A stretch of DNA of 64,000 nucleotides from contig DAINDF010000009.1 in the NCBI GenBank assembly GCA_036732005.1, forward strand, positions 1 to 64,000, given 5' to 3'. The notes under the pieces are model-generated. The model searched no databases. It was given only the letters and a program-made list of their open reading frames with translations, and had not been told where the DNA came from. Of this stretch, positions 1 to 8,569 are shown piece by piece. Within the stretch, counting starts at the first letter, position 1; every line of letters begins with the position of its first letter. The DNA comes from UBA1926 sp036732005. GTDB lineage: Bacteria; Planctomycetota; Phycisphaerae; Phycisphaerales; UBA1924. Position numbers and translations under genes: made by a program.

Positions 1-1070
1 CGCCGCACGGGCTTCGCCGGCGCCTGCCGCGCCGGGCCCGAGGACGCGCGCCGCTCGCCGGGCGCCCCGATCTCCTCGACCGGATAGGCCTGCTCCTCCC
101 CCGAATCTTCGAGCCTGACGAGCACCAGCTGCGTCAGGATCTGCGTCGAGATCACCAGCCCGTCGCCGTCCGGCGTGCCGACCCGGGCCTTGCGTTTCGG
201 GAGACGCTTGGCAAGGTCCTCGTAGGTCTCGTCCTCGTACCGCAGGCAGCACATGAGCCGCCCGCACCGCCCCGAGATCTTCACCGGGTCGAGCGTCGCC
301 TTCTGCACCTTGGCGGACTTCATGTTCACCGGGCGGAGGACCTTCAGGAAATTCTTGCAGCAGCAGTACTGCCCGCACTTCTCGTAGTCCGCGGAGATCC
401 GCGCCTCGTCCCGCGCCCCGACCTGGCGGAGATCGACCCGCGCCCGGTGCAGCCCGCCCAGCTCGCGCACCAGGTCCCGGAAGTCCACCCGGTCGTCCGA
501 GGTGTAGTAGTAAGTAATCCGCTCGCCGCCCAGGATCGGCTCGGCGTCAACGATCTTCATCGGCAGCCCGAGCGACTCGACGATCGACTTGGCCTCCAGG
601 CGGAGCCCGTGGCGGGACTGCTCGAGCCGAGCCTGCGCGTCCAGGTCCTCCCGCGTCGCCACGCGGAGCACGCGCCCGTCCGTTGAGAACGGGTACTGCC
701 GCCCCCCCGAATTCTCGATGTACTCGAGCATCTGCTGCCGCGAAACGCTCGACCCGCACCCCGAGTTGGGGCAGGTCGCCGTGAGCATCTCCCCGATCTC
801 CGTGCCCCGGTGCGTCCGCACGACCACCTTGGACCCGCAGCCCGGCGTGATGTCCCCGCCGTACGGGAACTCCCCGATCATCATCGTCGCCCCGTAGCGG
901 ACGACCAGCGTCGATGGCGCCTTCTTCCGCTCCAGCCGCTCCAGGTCCTCCGCCGGCAGACCCTCGATCCCCGCGCGCTCGTGCCCACGCCCGACCAGCG
1001 AGGCGATCAGACGCTCCCGGCGGTCCGCCTCGAGATCGGCCTCGAACTGGGGGAGTGGAACGATCGGCAC
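1..1070 (-). CDS. RicT/YaaT-like PSP1-domain protein, 3' end cut by the window edge
   Basis: The reverse strand reads open from a GTG at 1070 to the left edge without a stop, about 356 codons. Near residues 235-275 it carries the PSP1/RicT signature: YCCCKNFLKVLRPVNMKSAK, then KISGRCGRLMCCLRYE. In Bacillus, RicT belongs to the RicAFT iron-sulfur complex that helps RNase Y mature mRNAs; other members are known only as PSP1 proteins. A second Cys cluster (CPNSGCGSS, about residue 100) may bind metal. The GTG starts one base after the stop of the upstream gene, so translation is probably coupled. After the PSP1 core the visible tail is rich in Pro, Ala and Arg. Family assignment is firm; the role in planctomycetes is inferred. 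Confidence 0.88.
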   Translation of the reverse strand, partial: MPIVPLPQFEADLEADRRERLIASLVGRGHERAGIEGLPAEDLERLERKKAPSTLVVRYGATMMIGEFPYGGDITPGCGSKVVVRTHRGTEIGEMLTATCPNSGCGSSVSRQQMLEYIENSGGRQYPFSTDGRVLRVATREDLDAQARLEQSRHGLRLEAKSIVESLGLPMKIVDAEPILGGERITYYYTSDDRVDFRDLVRELGGLHRARVDLRQVGARDEARISADYEKCGQYCCCKNFLKVLRPVNMKSAKVQKATLDPVKISGRCGRLMCCLRYEDETYEDLAKRLPKRKARVGTPDGDGLVISTQILTQLVLVRLEDSGEEQAYPVEEIGAPGERRASSGPARQAPAKPVR

Positions 1071-1071
1071 C

Positions 1072-1431
1072 TTACGGCCTGGCCCGTCCGGGCTGGGCCC
1101 CGAGCGCCGCCGCCCGGGCCGCGGTGAACATCTGCTTGAGGTCCTGCCGGTCGATCAATTCGACCGAGTTGGTCCCGCGGACCCGGAAGAGCATCAACTG
1201 CTCGGCGCGATCATCGATCACATAGAGCAGTTCCTCGGACCCGCTCCGCGTGGTCATCGCGGTGTAGGTGCCGCTGTCGGAGACCATGTCCGCCAGCGCG
1301 GTGCTCTCCGGGCCCAGCCCGCCGGCCCGCAGGACGATCAGCCCCGCCAGCACCGCCGCCAGCACCCACAGCGCCCCGCGCGTCGCCCCGCGGTCCGGGG
1401 ACCGCGCCGGCCCGGTCGTGTCGTGGTTCAT
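1072..1431 (-). CDS. Small single-pass membrane protein with a YVID motif, copy 2
   Basis: 119 residues. A basic N-terminus is followed by one membrane segment (ALWVLAAVLAGLIVLRAGGL, about residues 20-40) and a short soluble part with LLYVIDDRAEQLMLFRV and an RQDLKQMF end. The start is the ATG at 1431, which overlaps the previous stop as ATGA; a reading from 1509 would run over that gene. The soluble part matches the upstream neighbour (YVIDS...LRW...DL), so the two look like diverged tandem copies. No named family is recognised. Coupling to the RicT-like gene downstream suggests co-expression. Confidence 0.75.
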   Translation of the reverse strand: MNHDTTGPARSPDRGATRGALWVLAAVLAGLIVLRAGGLGPESTALADMVSDSGTYTAMTTRSGSEELLYVIDDRAEQLMLFRVRGTNSVELIDRQDLKQMFTAARAAALGAQPGRARP

Positions 1432-1775
1432 CGCCTCGTCCTCGCCTGCAGGTCCGCGTTCAGGTCCCGGTACCCGATCCCGCTGAGCACATTCCGCCCG
1501 TCCTCCCACCGGAGCACGATCATCTCCTGATTGACCGAGTCAATCACATACACCGCGTTCGAATTGCCGGTCTGGATCTCCCCGCCCACCAGCATGTACT
1601 CGCCGCGCGACCTGGGCGTCCCGGCCGCCGGGTCGGCGGGCTGCGCCGTCGCCAGGGGCCCGAACTCCACGAACGCCAGCACACCCAGCAGCACCGCGTT
1701 GAGCCCCACCAGCGCCCCCGTCGCGCCGATCCGCTGCTTCCGCGCCGCACCGCCGCTCGAATCTGACCGGGTCAT
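1428..1775 (-). CDS. Small single-pass membrane protein with a YVID motif, copy 1
   Basis: 115 residues. One membrane segment (GALVGLNAVLLGVLAFVEFG, about residues 20-40) precedes a soluble domain with EYMLVGGEIQTGNSNAVYVI and LNADLQARTRR. The ATG at 1775 is chosen because an AAAGGGA ribosome site lies just upstream; an in-frame start at 1799 lacks one. The stop overlaps the next start (ATGA). The soluble part resembles its downstream neighbour, with YVID(S/D), a hydrophobic strand and a DL near the end. Function unknown. Confidence 0.75.
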   Translation of the reverse strand: MTRSDSSGGAARKQRIGATGALVGLNAVLLGVLAFVEFGPLATAQPADPAAGTPRSRGEYMLVGGEIQTGNSNAVYVIDSVNQEMIVLRWEDGRNVLSGIGYRDLNADLQARTRR

Positions 1776-1818
1776 CGCGTCCCTTTCCATGCCCGCCACG
1801 ACTTGAATACCCGCCGGC

Positions 1819-2043
1819 TCAGTCCTGGTGCCCGCGCTTGGACTTCAGGAACGCCCCGACGCCCACCACCGCGACCACGATCAGCAGCACGAACCCCGTC
1901 AGCCAGGGCTTGCCCTTGATCCCGCTCGCGTTCTCGGGGGGCGTCAGCCGCTCCGCCTGGGCCAGCGCCTCGGCCGCGAAGACGGCAAGGCCCGCCACAA
2001 ACGCCGTCATCGCCGCACGCCGCTGTCCGGGGTCTTTCTGCAT
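1819..2043 (-). CDS. Small exported membrane protein, function unknown
   Basis: 74 residues with an N-terminal signal-like helix (TAFVAGLAVFAAEALAQ) and a C-terminal membrane segment (WLTGFVLLIVVAVVGVGAFL) followed by a basic KSKRGHQD tail. The predicted topology is an external loop of about 25 residues with a cytoplasmic tail. The start at 2043 gives a basic N-region; ATG at 2010 is an alternative. It is the first of a run of small membrane genes leading to the RicT-like gene, with a 43-base gap to the next. No family recognised. Confidence 0.62.
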   Translation of the reverse strand: MQKDPGQRRAAMTAFVAGLAVFAAEALAQAERLTPPENASGIKGKPWLTGFVLLIVVAVVGVGAFLKSKRGHQD

Positions 2044-2053
2044 ACCGCGGATG

Positions 2054-2704
2054 CTAAGCGAGGGCCCCAGCCCGCTCAACCCCGGGCCCACCCGCCCCCG
2101 AGACCGAGCCCTGGCCCCCTCCCGGGCCCGGCTTCGGCTCGAACAGCACCGGATCGGGCGGGGTGAGCACCCGCCCGATGCTCATGGCGACACGCTCGAA
2201 CGCCTCCGTCGGCAGGTCCACCGTCCCCCACTTCGGGCTCCGGGGCTTCATCTCCCGCGTGTAGTCCGACAGCCGGACCGCGCGGTGCGCATACACCCGG
2301 CCCTCGAACCGGAAGACCCGCGGCTCCCCGGCCGACGCCGCGGGCCCGTCCAGCCAGTACATGAACACCAGCACCGCCCCGAACGGCTCGCCGAACAGCC
2401 CCTCCCACGCGGTCAACGACCGGATGTCGTCCGTCGTCGTCCACGACTCCCGCCGCCCCGATCCGCCCCGCCGCAGGTCCACCCGACGCCCCTTGACCTC
2501 CACCAGCGCGTGCCGATCCGCCCCGTACACCACGAAGTCGAACGACTTGAGTCGGTGCGTCCCCCCCACGGCGTCGAGCAGCGCGGGCGTCGCCCCCGGC
2601 GGCAGGATCGCCCGCCGCGCGTCGTCCACCAGCACATGCGGGAGCCCCTCCCGCCGGAGCCACGCCTCGAACGCCCGCTCGTAGTGCTGCCGCGTCCCGC
2701 TCAT
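2054..2704 (-). CDS. HYExAFE family protein with nuclease-like PD-(D/E)XK core
   Basis: 216 residues. The N-terminus carries the HYERAFEAWLR motif that names the planctomycete HYExAFE family. The segment SFDFVVYG...LVEVKGRR (about residues 55-75) has a D, then E-x-K 13 residues later, on hydrophobic strands, as in PD-(D/E)XK nucleases; this likeness is inferred. The tail is Gly/Pro-rich and low in complexity. The open frame runs upstream to 3427, but that part lies inside the MCE gene, so the ATG at 2704 is used. Substrate unknown. Confidence 0.78.
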   Translation of the reverse strand: MSGTRQHYERAFEAWLRREGLPHVLVDDARRAILPPGATPALLDAVGGTHRLKSFDFVVYGADRHALVEVKGRRVDLRRGGSGRRESWTTTDDIRSLTAWEGLFGEPFGAVLVFMYWLDGPAASAGEPRVFRFEGRVYAHRAVRLSDYTREMKPRSPKWGTVDLPTEAFERVAMSIGRVLTPPDPVLFEPKPGPGGGQGSVSGAGGPGVERAGALA

Positions 2705-2754
2705 GGCCGGATTGTACAGCAAAAGATCGGGTTCTGAACAGACTCGGTTCGAGA

Positions 2755-4047
2755 TCAGTTCGAGCCGCCCCGCCCCGTCTGCCGTGCGATCAGCGAGAGC
2801 AGGTCCTGCTCGGCCTGCGAGTACGCCCCGAAGGACCGCTTGATCTCGGTCGTCATGTCGAGCACCTGCTCGGGGTCCACCTCGCGTCCCCCCGCCCTTG
2901 CCCCCTGCAGGACCGACTCGAGCGAAGCGCTCGCGTCGCGGAGCCGTTCCACCGTCTCCGCGTACCGCCGGACGGCCGAGTAGAGGACCTCCTCGCGCTT
3001 GGCCTTCTCGTCGGGCTCCTTGAGCGCCCGCCACGGGGCCGCCCGGATCTCCTCGATCAGCAGCACCGCCTGCCCGCTGGCGAGCTGAAAGTTGGCCATC
3101 GCCCGGTTCAGCGGGGGCTCGACCCGGTCGATCGTCGCCAGCATCCGGCCCCCGATCTCCGACATGTTCGCCGCGGCGATCAGCCCCTCGTCCATCAGCC
3201 GCTCGACCCGCCCCAGCATGTCGTACCGCGCCCGCGTCGTCAGCCCCTCGATGTTCGAGACCGAGCGGCGGATGTCCCCCCGGTTCTCGTCGAGCACATC
3301 CTGGGCCGTCCCCATCAGCCGCCTCGCGTCCCCGATCCCCCCCACCACCTCCTCGGCGACCTGGGGCAGGGTGTCGCGGAAGACGCCGTCGGCGTTGTCG
3401 AGGATCGAGTCCGCCTTGGTGATCCACCGCTCCTGGTTGATCCGCATGCTCTCGGCGAACTCGCGCGCGTTCGCGATCGCGATCCCCACATCGTCCGTGA
3501 TCGGCCCGACCTTGGGCGCCACATCCGCGGCGATCTCGTTCGCCCGGTTCACCAGTTCCTGCATCCCCGAGACGACCCCGTCGATGTTCGCCAGCCCCCC
3601 GGGCCGGCCCGCCGCGATCACCGACCCCTCCGCCAGCACCGGGGCCCCGGTCTCGCCCCCGATGTCGGAGATGTTGATCACCGAGAGGCTGCCCAGCAGC
3701 GGCGCGATCATCACGATCTCCGCGTCCTCGTGCAGCACCACCTCCGAGTCCACCGAGAGCTGGACATCGATCGCCTCGGGCTCCCCATCAGCGCCGCGCC
3801 CGCGGTACTCGATCGCCTCGACCGACCCCACCTCGAGCCCGCCCAGCGTCACCGGGCTGCCGGGCTTGAGCCCCGCGACCCCGTTCGACACCTCGAACCG
3901 CGCCACATACTCGGTCCGCGGGTTCACGAACGGGAGCTTCTCGAAGCCCTCCTCCACCCAGAAACTGATGAACACCGCCAGCAGCAGCGCCACCACCAGG
4001 AAGAGCCCGGCCAGCACATCGTTCCGCCTCTGAGCACGGTTGCTCAT
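2755..4047 (-). CDS. MlaD/MCE-domain lipid-transport protein
   Basis: 430 residues. After a basic N-terminus comes one membrane helix (VLAGLFLVVALLLAVFISFW, about residues 11-30) and an MCE domain (about 38-125) with SNGVAGLKPGSPVTLGGLEV. The rest is long, mostly helical and periplasm-facing, as in MlaD or Mce proteins that carry lipids across the envelope. The ATG at 4047 is preceded by GGGAG and fits better than 4068. The ABC ATPase lies 27 bases upstream and is probably its partner. No MlaE-type permease gene is adjacent, which is unusual. Confidence 0.87.
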   Translation of the reverse strand: MSNRAQRRNDVLAGLFLVVALLLAVFISFWVEEGFEKLPFVNPRTEYVARFEVSNGVAGLKPGSPVTLGGLEVGSVEAIEYRGRGADGEPEAIDVQLSVDSEVVLHEDAEIVMIAPLLGSLSVINISDIGGETGAPVLAEGSVIAAGRPGGLANIDGVVSGMQELVNRANEIAADVAPKVGPITDDVGIAIANAREFAESMRINQERWITKADSILDNADGVFRDTLPQVAEEVVGGIGDARRLMGTAQDVLDENRGDIRRSVSNIEGLTTRARYDMLGRVERLMDEGLIAAANMSEIGGRMLATIDRVEPPLNRAMANFQLASGQAVLLIEEIRAAPWRALKEPDEKAKREEVLYSAVRRYAETVERLRDASASLESVLQGARAGGREVDPEQVLDMTTEIKRSFGAYSQAEQDLLSLIARQTGRGGSN

Positions 4048-4074
4048 ATCACGCTCCCGCGGGGACACGCCCGC

Positions 4075-4980
4075 CTACCGCCTCGTCGGCTCCACGCTCG
4101 GCGTGGGCAGCAGCCCCTTGTCCGGCGCGGGCCCGAACAACGCCACCCCGTACGCCTCGCTGCTCTGCCGCGCCGTGATCGGCCCGTCCGCGTCCCCGCG
4201 CAGGAACTGACGGATCAGCCGATCCTCCTCGCTCCGCCCAGCCGCGCGCTCCTCGGGCTCATCCCGCAGCGCCTCGTACCACGCCCTCGAATCGACACGC
4301 AGGATCCGCCCGTGGTCCAGCATCGCCATCCGGTCGGCGATCGTGAACGCCGAGTCCATCTCGTGCGTCACCACCACGCTCGTCACACCCAGCTGCTTCG
4401 AGAGCGCGACGATCAACTGGTCGATCTGCGCGCTCGTCACCGGGTCGAGCCCCGCGCTGGGCTCGTCGTAGAACAGGATCTTCGGGTCCAGCGCCAGCGC
4501 CCGCGCCAGCCCCGCCCGCTTCTTCATCCCCCCCGAGATCTGCGCGGGGTACTTATCCGCGTGCTCGCGCAGCCCGACCAGCTCGAGCTTGATCTTCACC
4601 TGGATGTCGATGATCTCCGGGTCCAGGTCCGTGTGCTCGTGCAGCGGCAGCGCCACATTCTCCGCGATCGTCATGCTGTTGAACAACGCGCCCGACTGGA
4701 ACAGGATCCCGAACTTCTTCCGCGTCTCGTTCAGCTCCGACTCGCCCATCGCGCAGATGTTCCGCCCGAACAGCTCGATCGACCCCGAACTCGGCTGGAA
4801 CGACCCGATCATCAGCCGCAGCATCGTGCTCTTGCCCGAGCCCGAGCCCCCCATGATCACCATCGTCTCGCCCGGCATCACATCCAGGTTGATCCCGCGC
4901 AGCACCGTCTGCTCGCCGAATCGCTTGGCCACCTCCCGGCACCGGATGATCGGGCTCACGCCCGCGCGGTCAGGGCACAT
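4075..4980 (-). CDS. MlaF-type ABC transporter ATPase
   Basis: 301 residues with a full ATPase core: Walker A GGSGSGKST (about residue 46), signature SGGMKKR, Walker B LFYDEPSAGLD and the switch histidine in VVVTHEMDS. The SGGMKKR signature and EPSAGLDP match MlaF/Mkl ATPases that energise MCE lipid transporters, in line with the MCE gene next door. A C-terminal extension of about 60 residues is poorly conserved. The ATG at 4980 overlaps the upstream stop by 11 bases; GTG at 4959 is an alternative start. Confidence 0.9.
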   Translation of the reverse strand: MCPDRAGVSPIIRCREVAKRFGEQTVLRGINLDVMPGETMVIMGGSGSGKSTMLRLMIGSFQPSSGSIELFGRNICAMGESELNETRKKFGILFQSGALFNSMTIAENVALPLHEHTDLDPEIIDIQVKIKLELVGLREHADKYPAQISGGMKKRAGLARALALDPKILFYDEPSAGLDPVTSAQIDQLIVALSKQLGVTSVVVTHEMDSAFTIADRMAMLDHGRILRVDSRAWYEALRDEPEERAAGRSEEDRLIRQFLRGDADGPITARQSSEAYGVALFGPAPDKGLLPTPSVEPTRR

Positions 4981-5731
4981 CGTCGGGGTTCGCCTCGTCC
5001 CCCGGCGCCGCGGGCGACTCGCCCGCCGGCGCCGCGGCCGCCGCCGACATCAGCCGGATCTCCGTCCCGTCCGCCAGCACCACCCACAGATCCGACATCG
5101 GGATCTTCGGGTCCGCCGAGCCCGTGCCGCCCGTCGGGTCCACCCACGCGAGCATCAGGCTCGGCCCGCTGTCGAAGTTCGCCGGGATCGGGATCATGTT
5201 CTGCCGGCCCTGGTAGTTCTGGATCTGCTGCCCCACCTGCATGTAGGCGGAGAAGATGTCCGACCACTTTGTCGGCACGCTCTGGAACGACCCGAGGTTC
5301 GACCGGTACGCCGCGCGGAACGCCTCGAACTGCTCGTCGGTCGCCCCGGCGGCCGCCCCGTCGAACTGGGCCCGGGCCCCGTCGTAGTTGCCCGCCTCGA
5401 CCTCCTCCATCGCGGTGTGCATCCTGCCGTAGAGCACCTGCGACGCCTCGCCCATGATCGCCTGGGCCGACAGATACACCCCCACCCAGGCGAAGGTCAC
5501 CAGCATCCCGATCAGGATGCCCGCGATCGCCAGGCCCTTGCCCCCGACCCGGCCCCGCGAGCCCCCGATGCTGATGATCGAGCCCACGCCAAGGCCCGCG
5601 CCCAGCAGCCCGAGCCCCGGGATGCAGCAGATCAAGCTCAGCACCAGCGACGCGACCGCGAGGGCGCTCGTCCGCTCCGGGGCGTCAAAGGCGTCGGGGT
5701 TGAAATCGCCGGCGTAGGGGTTCTGCGTCAT
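4970..5731 (-). CDS. DUF4190-like membrane protein
   Basis: 253 residues. The N-terminus is short and polar (MTQNPYAGDFNPDAF), followed by two hydrophobic segments with a Gly-rich loop (SALAVASLVLSLICCIPGLG, then GLAIAGILIGMLVTFAWVGV), the pattern of DUF4190 proteins. The rest is soluble and helical, of unknown role. The ATG at 5731 is preferred to GTG at 5767. It overlaps the ABC ATPase gene by 11 bases, so it may be co-translated with the MCE system, but a direct role there is only inferred from position. Confidence 0.72.
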   Translation of the reverse strand: MTQNPYAGDFNPDAFDAPERTSALAVASLVLSLICCIPGLGLLGAGLGVGSIISIGGSRGRVGGKGLAIAGILIGMLVTFAWVGVYLSAQAIMGEASQVLYGRMHTAMEEVEAGNYDGARAQFDGAAAGATDEQFEAFRAAYRSNLGSFQSVPTKWSDIFSAYMQVGQQIQNYQGRQNMIPIPANFDSGPSLMLAWVDPTGGTGSADPKIPMSDLWVVLADGTEIRLMSAAAAAPAGESPAAPGDEANPDDVP

Positions 5732-5805
5732 GCCGGAAGCGTACAGCCCCCGGACCGAACCCGCCACCGGGCCCCGCGATCACGCCCCCGCCCCCGGGCG
5801 CCCGG

Positions 5806-7527
5806 TCAGGCGGTGTACGCCCGCAGCGCGTACTCGCTGACCATCCGCTGCGTCGTGAAGTACGACCCGTTCAGCGCGATCGAACTCCGCATGACCCGGG
5901 CCCAACCCGCCCGGTCACGCCGGTACAGCGGGAGGATCACGCGCTCGATCTTCTCGTAGATCGCCTCGGCGTGGGCCACATCGAAGTCGTCCAAGGCCGG
6001 GCCCTTGTCCGGGGCGGGCGCCCCGTCCCCGATCGCCCACCCGGTCACGCCCTCGGCGCACCCCTCCAGCCACCATCCGTCCAGGGTCGAGAGGCTGGGC
6101 ACCCCGTTGAGCGCCGCCTTCATCCCGCTGGTCCCGCTCGCCTCGAGCGGGGGGCGGGGGTTGTTCAGCCAGACATCCGCCCCCGCGACGAGGTGCCGCG
6201 CGATCGTGATGTCGTAGTCCTGGATGAACGCCACCGGCACATCGCCCTCGAGCTGCTTCGAGGCCCGCAGGATCTGCCGGATGATCTCCTGACCCCGCCC
6301 GTCGTGGGGGTGGGCCTTGCCCGCGAACACGAACTGGACCGGGCCTACATCCCGCGCGATCCGCCGCAGCCGCTCGATGTCCGCAAAGACCAGCCCGGGC
6401 CGCTTGTAGTCGGTCATCCGCCGCGCGAACACCACCGTCAGCGCCTCGGGGTCGAGCGCCCGGCCCGTGCGCTCGCGGACCATCCCGAGCATGTTCTCCT
6501 TCGCCTTCGCGTGCGCCCCCCAGATCCGATCGTCGGGGATCTTCGCCGCCAGCCGGAGGTCGTGGTTGTCGCCCCGCCACTGCGGCATGAACTCGTCGAA
6601 CAGCGCCCGCATCTCCGGGCACGCCCACGAGGCCGCGTGGATCCCGTTCGTGATCGACCGGATCGGGTACCCCGGGAACATGTCGCGGCTGATCTCCCCG
6701 TGCCGCCGCGCGACCGCGTTGGAGAACTTCGAGAAGTTCATCGCCAGCCGCGTCGTGTTGAGCACGCCGTTCTCGCCGTACAGGTCGGGGCGCTGGAAGA
6801 GGGCGTGGTCGCCCACGATGTGGCGGACCATGTCGATCCCGAACCGGTCGTGCCCCGCCTCGACCGGCGTGTGCGTCGTGAAGACGCACTTGTTGCGGAC
6901 ATGCGCGACCGCCGCCGCGTCGAGGTGCACCTCGCGACCCGAGACCTCCCGCTCGCGGGCGAAATACTCGCTGAGCAGCTCGATGCACGCGAACGAGGCG
7001 TGCCCCTCGTTCATGTGCAGGATGCCGACATCGTGCCCGATCGCCCGCAGCATCCGCCGGCCCCCGATCCCCAGGATCGCCTCCTGCCGGATCCGGTGCT
7101 CCGGGCCCCCGTCGTAGAGCCGGTTGGTCAGCTTCCGCGCCGCCTCGTCGTTCTCGGGAAGGTCGCTGTCAAGGTAGTACACCGGCACGATGTGCCCGCG
7201 CACGCCGTGGATGTCCAGCCGCCACGCCCGGATCGCCACCTCCCGCCCGTCGAGGGGGACCATGATCCGGGGGCTCATCGGCCGCAGGATCTCCTCGGGC
7301 CGCCACGGGTGGGGCTCGGCGGCCTGCCCCCCGTCCTCCCCGATCCGCTGCGAGAAGTACCCCCCGCGGTAGAGCAGGGTGACGCCCACATACGGAAGTC
7401 CGACATCCGCCGCCGCGCGGAGCGTGTCCCCCGCCAGCACGCCGAGCCCGCCCGAATAGGTCGGGATGGCCGAATCAAAGCCGATCTCAAGACTCAGGTA
7501 CGCGATGTCGTGCTCGAACCGCGGCAT
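5806..7527 (-). CDS. glgP: Alpha-glucan (glycogen) phosphorylase
   Basis: 573 residues, the short alpha-glucan phosphorylase type. It cleaves alpha-1,4-glucan with phosphate to release glucose 1-phosphate. Visible markers: AYLSLEIGFDSAIPTYSGGL at the N-terminus, HMNEGHASF, TTHTPVEAGHDRF, VFARRMTDYKRP, and the pyridoxal-phosphate site EASGTSGMKAALNG with its lysine. The gene stands alone, divergent from a LuxR regulator with about 98 bases between the starts. No glycogen synthesis gene is nearby. Confidence 0.94.
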   Translation of the reverse strand: MPRFEHDIAYLSLEIGFDSAIPTYSGGLGVLAGDTLRAAADVGLPYVGVTLLYRGGYFSQRIGEDGGQAAEPHPWRPEEILRPMSPRIMVPLDGREVAIRAWRLDIHGVRGHIVPVYYLDSDLPENDEAARKLTNRLYDGGPEHRIRQEAILGIGGRRMLRAIGHDVGILHMNEGHASFACIELLSEYFAREREVSGREVHLDAAAVAHVRNKCVFTTHTPVEAGHDRFGIDMVRHIVGDHALFQRPDLYGENGVLNTTRLAMNFSKFSNAVARRHGEISRDMFPGYPIRSITNGIHAASWACPEMRALFDEFMPQWRGDNHDLRLAAKIPDDRIWGAHAKAKENMLGMVRERTGRALDPEALTVVFARRMTDYKRPGLVFADIERLRRIARDVGPVQFVFAGKAHPHDGRGQEIIRQILRASKQLEGDVPVAFIQDYDITIARHLVAGADVWLNNPRPPLEASGTSGMKAALNGVPSLSTLDGWWLEGCAEGVTGWAIGDGAPAPDKGPALDDFDVAHAEAIYEKIERVILPLYRRDRAGWARVMRSSIALNGSYFTTQRMVSEYALRAYTA

Positions 7528-7625
7528 ATCGGACTCTCCATGCAGACGGACAGCGAAACCCGACCCGATTCATCGGCTTGGATCCCCCCCTCCCGGGAGG
7601 TAAAGTGCGGGCCGGAGCCCTCCCC

Positions 7626-8435
7626 ATGGCGAGAACCCAGCGCGTGCGCGCGACCGACATCATGCGGTGCATGAACATCCTCGGCGAGTGCCTCGAGACC
7701 GGGGCCGACCGGGACGGGTGGCCGGTCCACCTGTTCGAGTCGCTCCGGGGCCTGCTCGACGCCGAGGTGGTCATCGGGGGCGAGATGCTGGGCCTGGGCC
7801 GGGGCCAGCCCACCGACAGCGTGAGCCTCTATCGCGTGGGGTGGTCCACACCGTCCGCGGCCCAGAAATGGCGTGATTACGCCCAGGCCGGCCCGGACGA
7901 GCGGAAACCCGAGTTTCCTGTCCTGTGCCGGGTCTTCGAGGAAGGCGGCGGGCGGGGCGTCACGATGACGCGGGACGAGATCTGGGGCGGCCCCGAAGTC
8001 TGGAGCCGCTCGAAGACTTTCAACGAGGTCCACCGCCAGTGCGGGATCGACGACTATGTCTTCTCGATCCGGCGCCTCCCCAACGCCGGGACCGTGAGCA
8101 CCATGTGGGTCCACCGCCCGGTCGGCTCGCGGGCGTTCGGCGCGAGGGACCGCCGCCTGCTCTCGTTCCTGCACGACCGGGTCATGCCGATGGTCGGCCG
8201 CGCCCTCGCCTCGGGCACCGAGCCCGGGATCGCCGACCTCCCCCCACGCCCCAGGCAGGTGCTCGACCTGGTGCTCCGCGGGCAGTCGGAGCAGGAAATC
8301 GCCGCCCGGCTCGGGCTGAGCAAGCCCACGGTGCACGAGCACGCGACGCGGGTCTATCGGCATTACGGGGTCTCCTCGCGGGCCGAACTGCTGAGCTGGT
8401 TCATCGGGCGGCACGCCCCACCGCCGGCGATCTGA
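7626..8435 (+). CDS. LuxR-family transcriptional regulator
   Basis: 269 residues. The last 65 form a LuxR/FixJ helix-turn-helix (LPPRPRQVLDLVLRGQSEQE, then IAARLGLSKPTVHEHATRVY). The N-terminal 190 residues match no sensor domain I can name with certainty; GAF-like is possible. No receiver domain is visible. The ATG at 7626 has GGAG about 8 bases upstream. It is divergent from glgP and is followed 134 bases later by a secreted propeller gene, so it could regulate either, but no operator repeat was recognised. Confidence 0.82.
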   Translation: MARTQRVRATDIMRCMNILGECLETGADRDGWPVHLFESLRGLLDAEVVIGGEMLGLGRGQPTDSVSLYRVGWSTPSAAQKWRDYAQAGPDERKPEFPVLCRVFEEGGGRGVTMTRDEIWGGPEVWSRSKTFNEVHRQCGIDDYVFSIRRLPNAGTVSTMWVHRPVGSRAFGARDRRLLSFLHDRVMPMVGRALASGTEPGIADLPPRPRQVLDLVLRGQSEQEIAARLGLSKPTVHEHATRVYRHYGVSSRAELLSWFIGRHAPPPAI

Positions 8436-8569
8436 GCGCCGGGGGTCGGGTCCATCTGCCGACCGTCTGGCGACCATCTGTAGAGAGGGGTTGTGGGCCG
8501 TCGGATCGGGTGCATCATCCACCTGTTCACGCAGACCCCATCACCCCCACTCGGAAGAAGGAGCCCACG

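Noticed and set aside
2705..3427. 5' extension of the HYExAFE frame
   Set aside because: It lies inside the MCE gene and reads as Arg/Gly-rich shadow; the conserved part starts at 2704.
5971..7674. Long plus-strand open frame over the glucan phosphorylase gene
   Set aside because: It is the antisense shadow of a gene with high GC3; composition is Arg/Pro-rich and no domain is visible. The same holds for other long opposite-strand frames, such as those over 3730-5457, 27631-31425 and 60222-63203.
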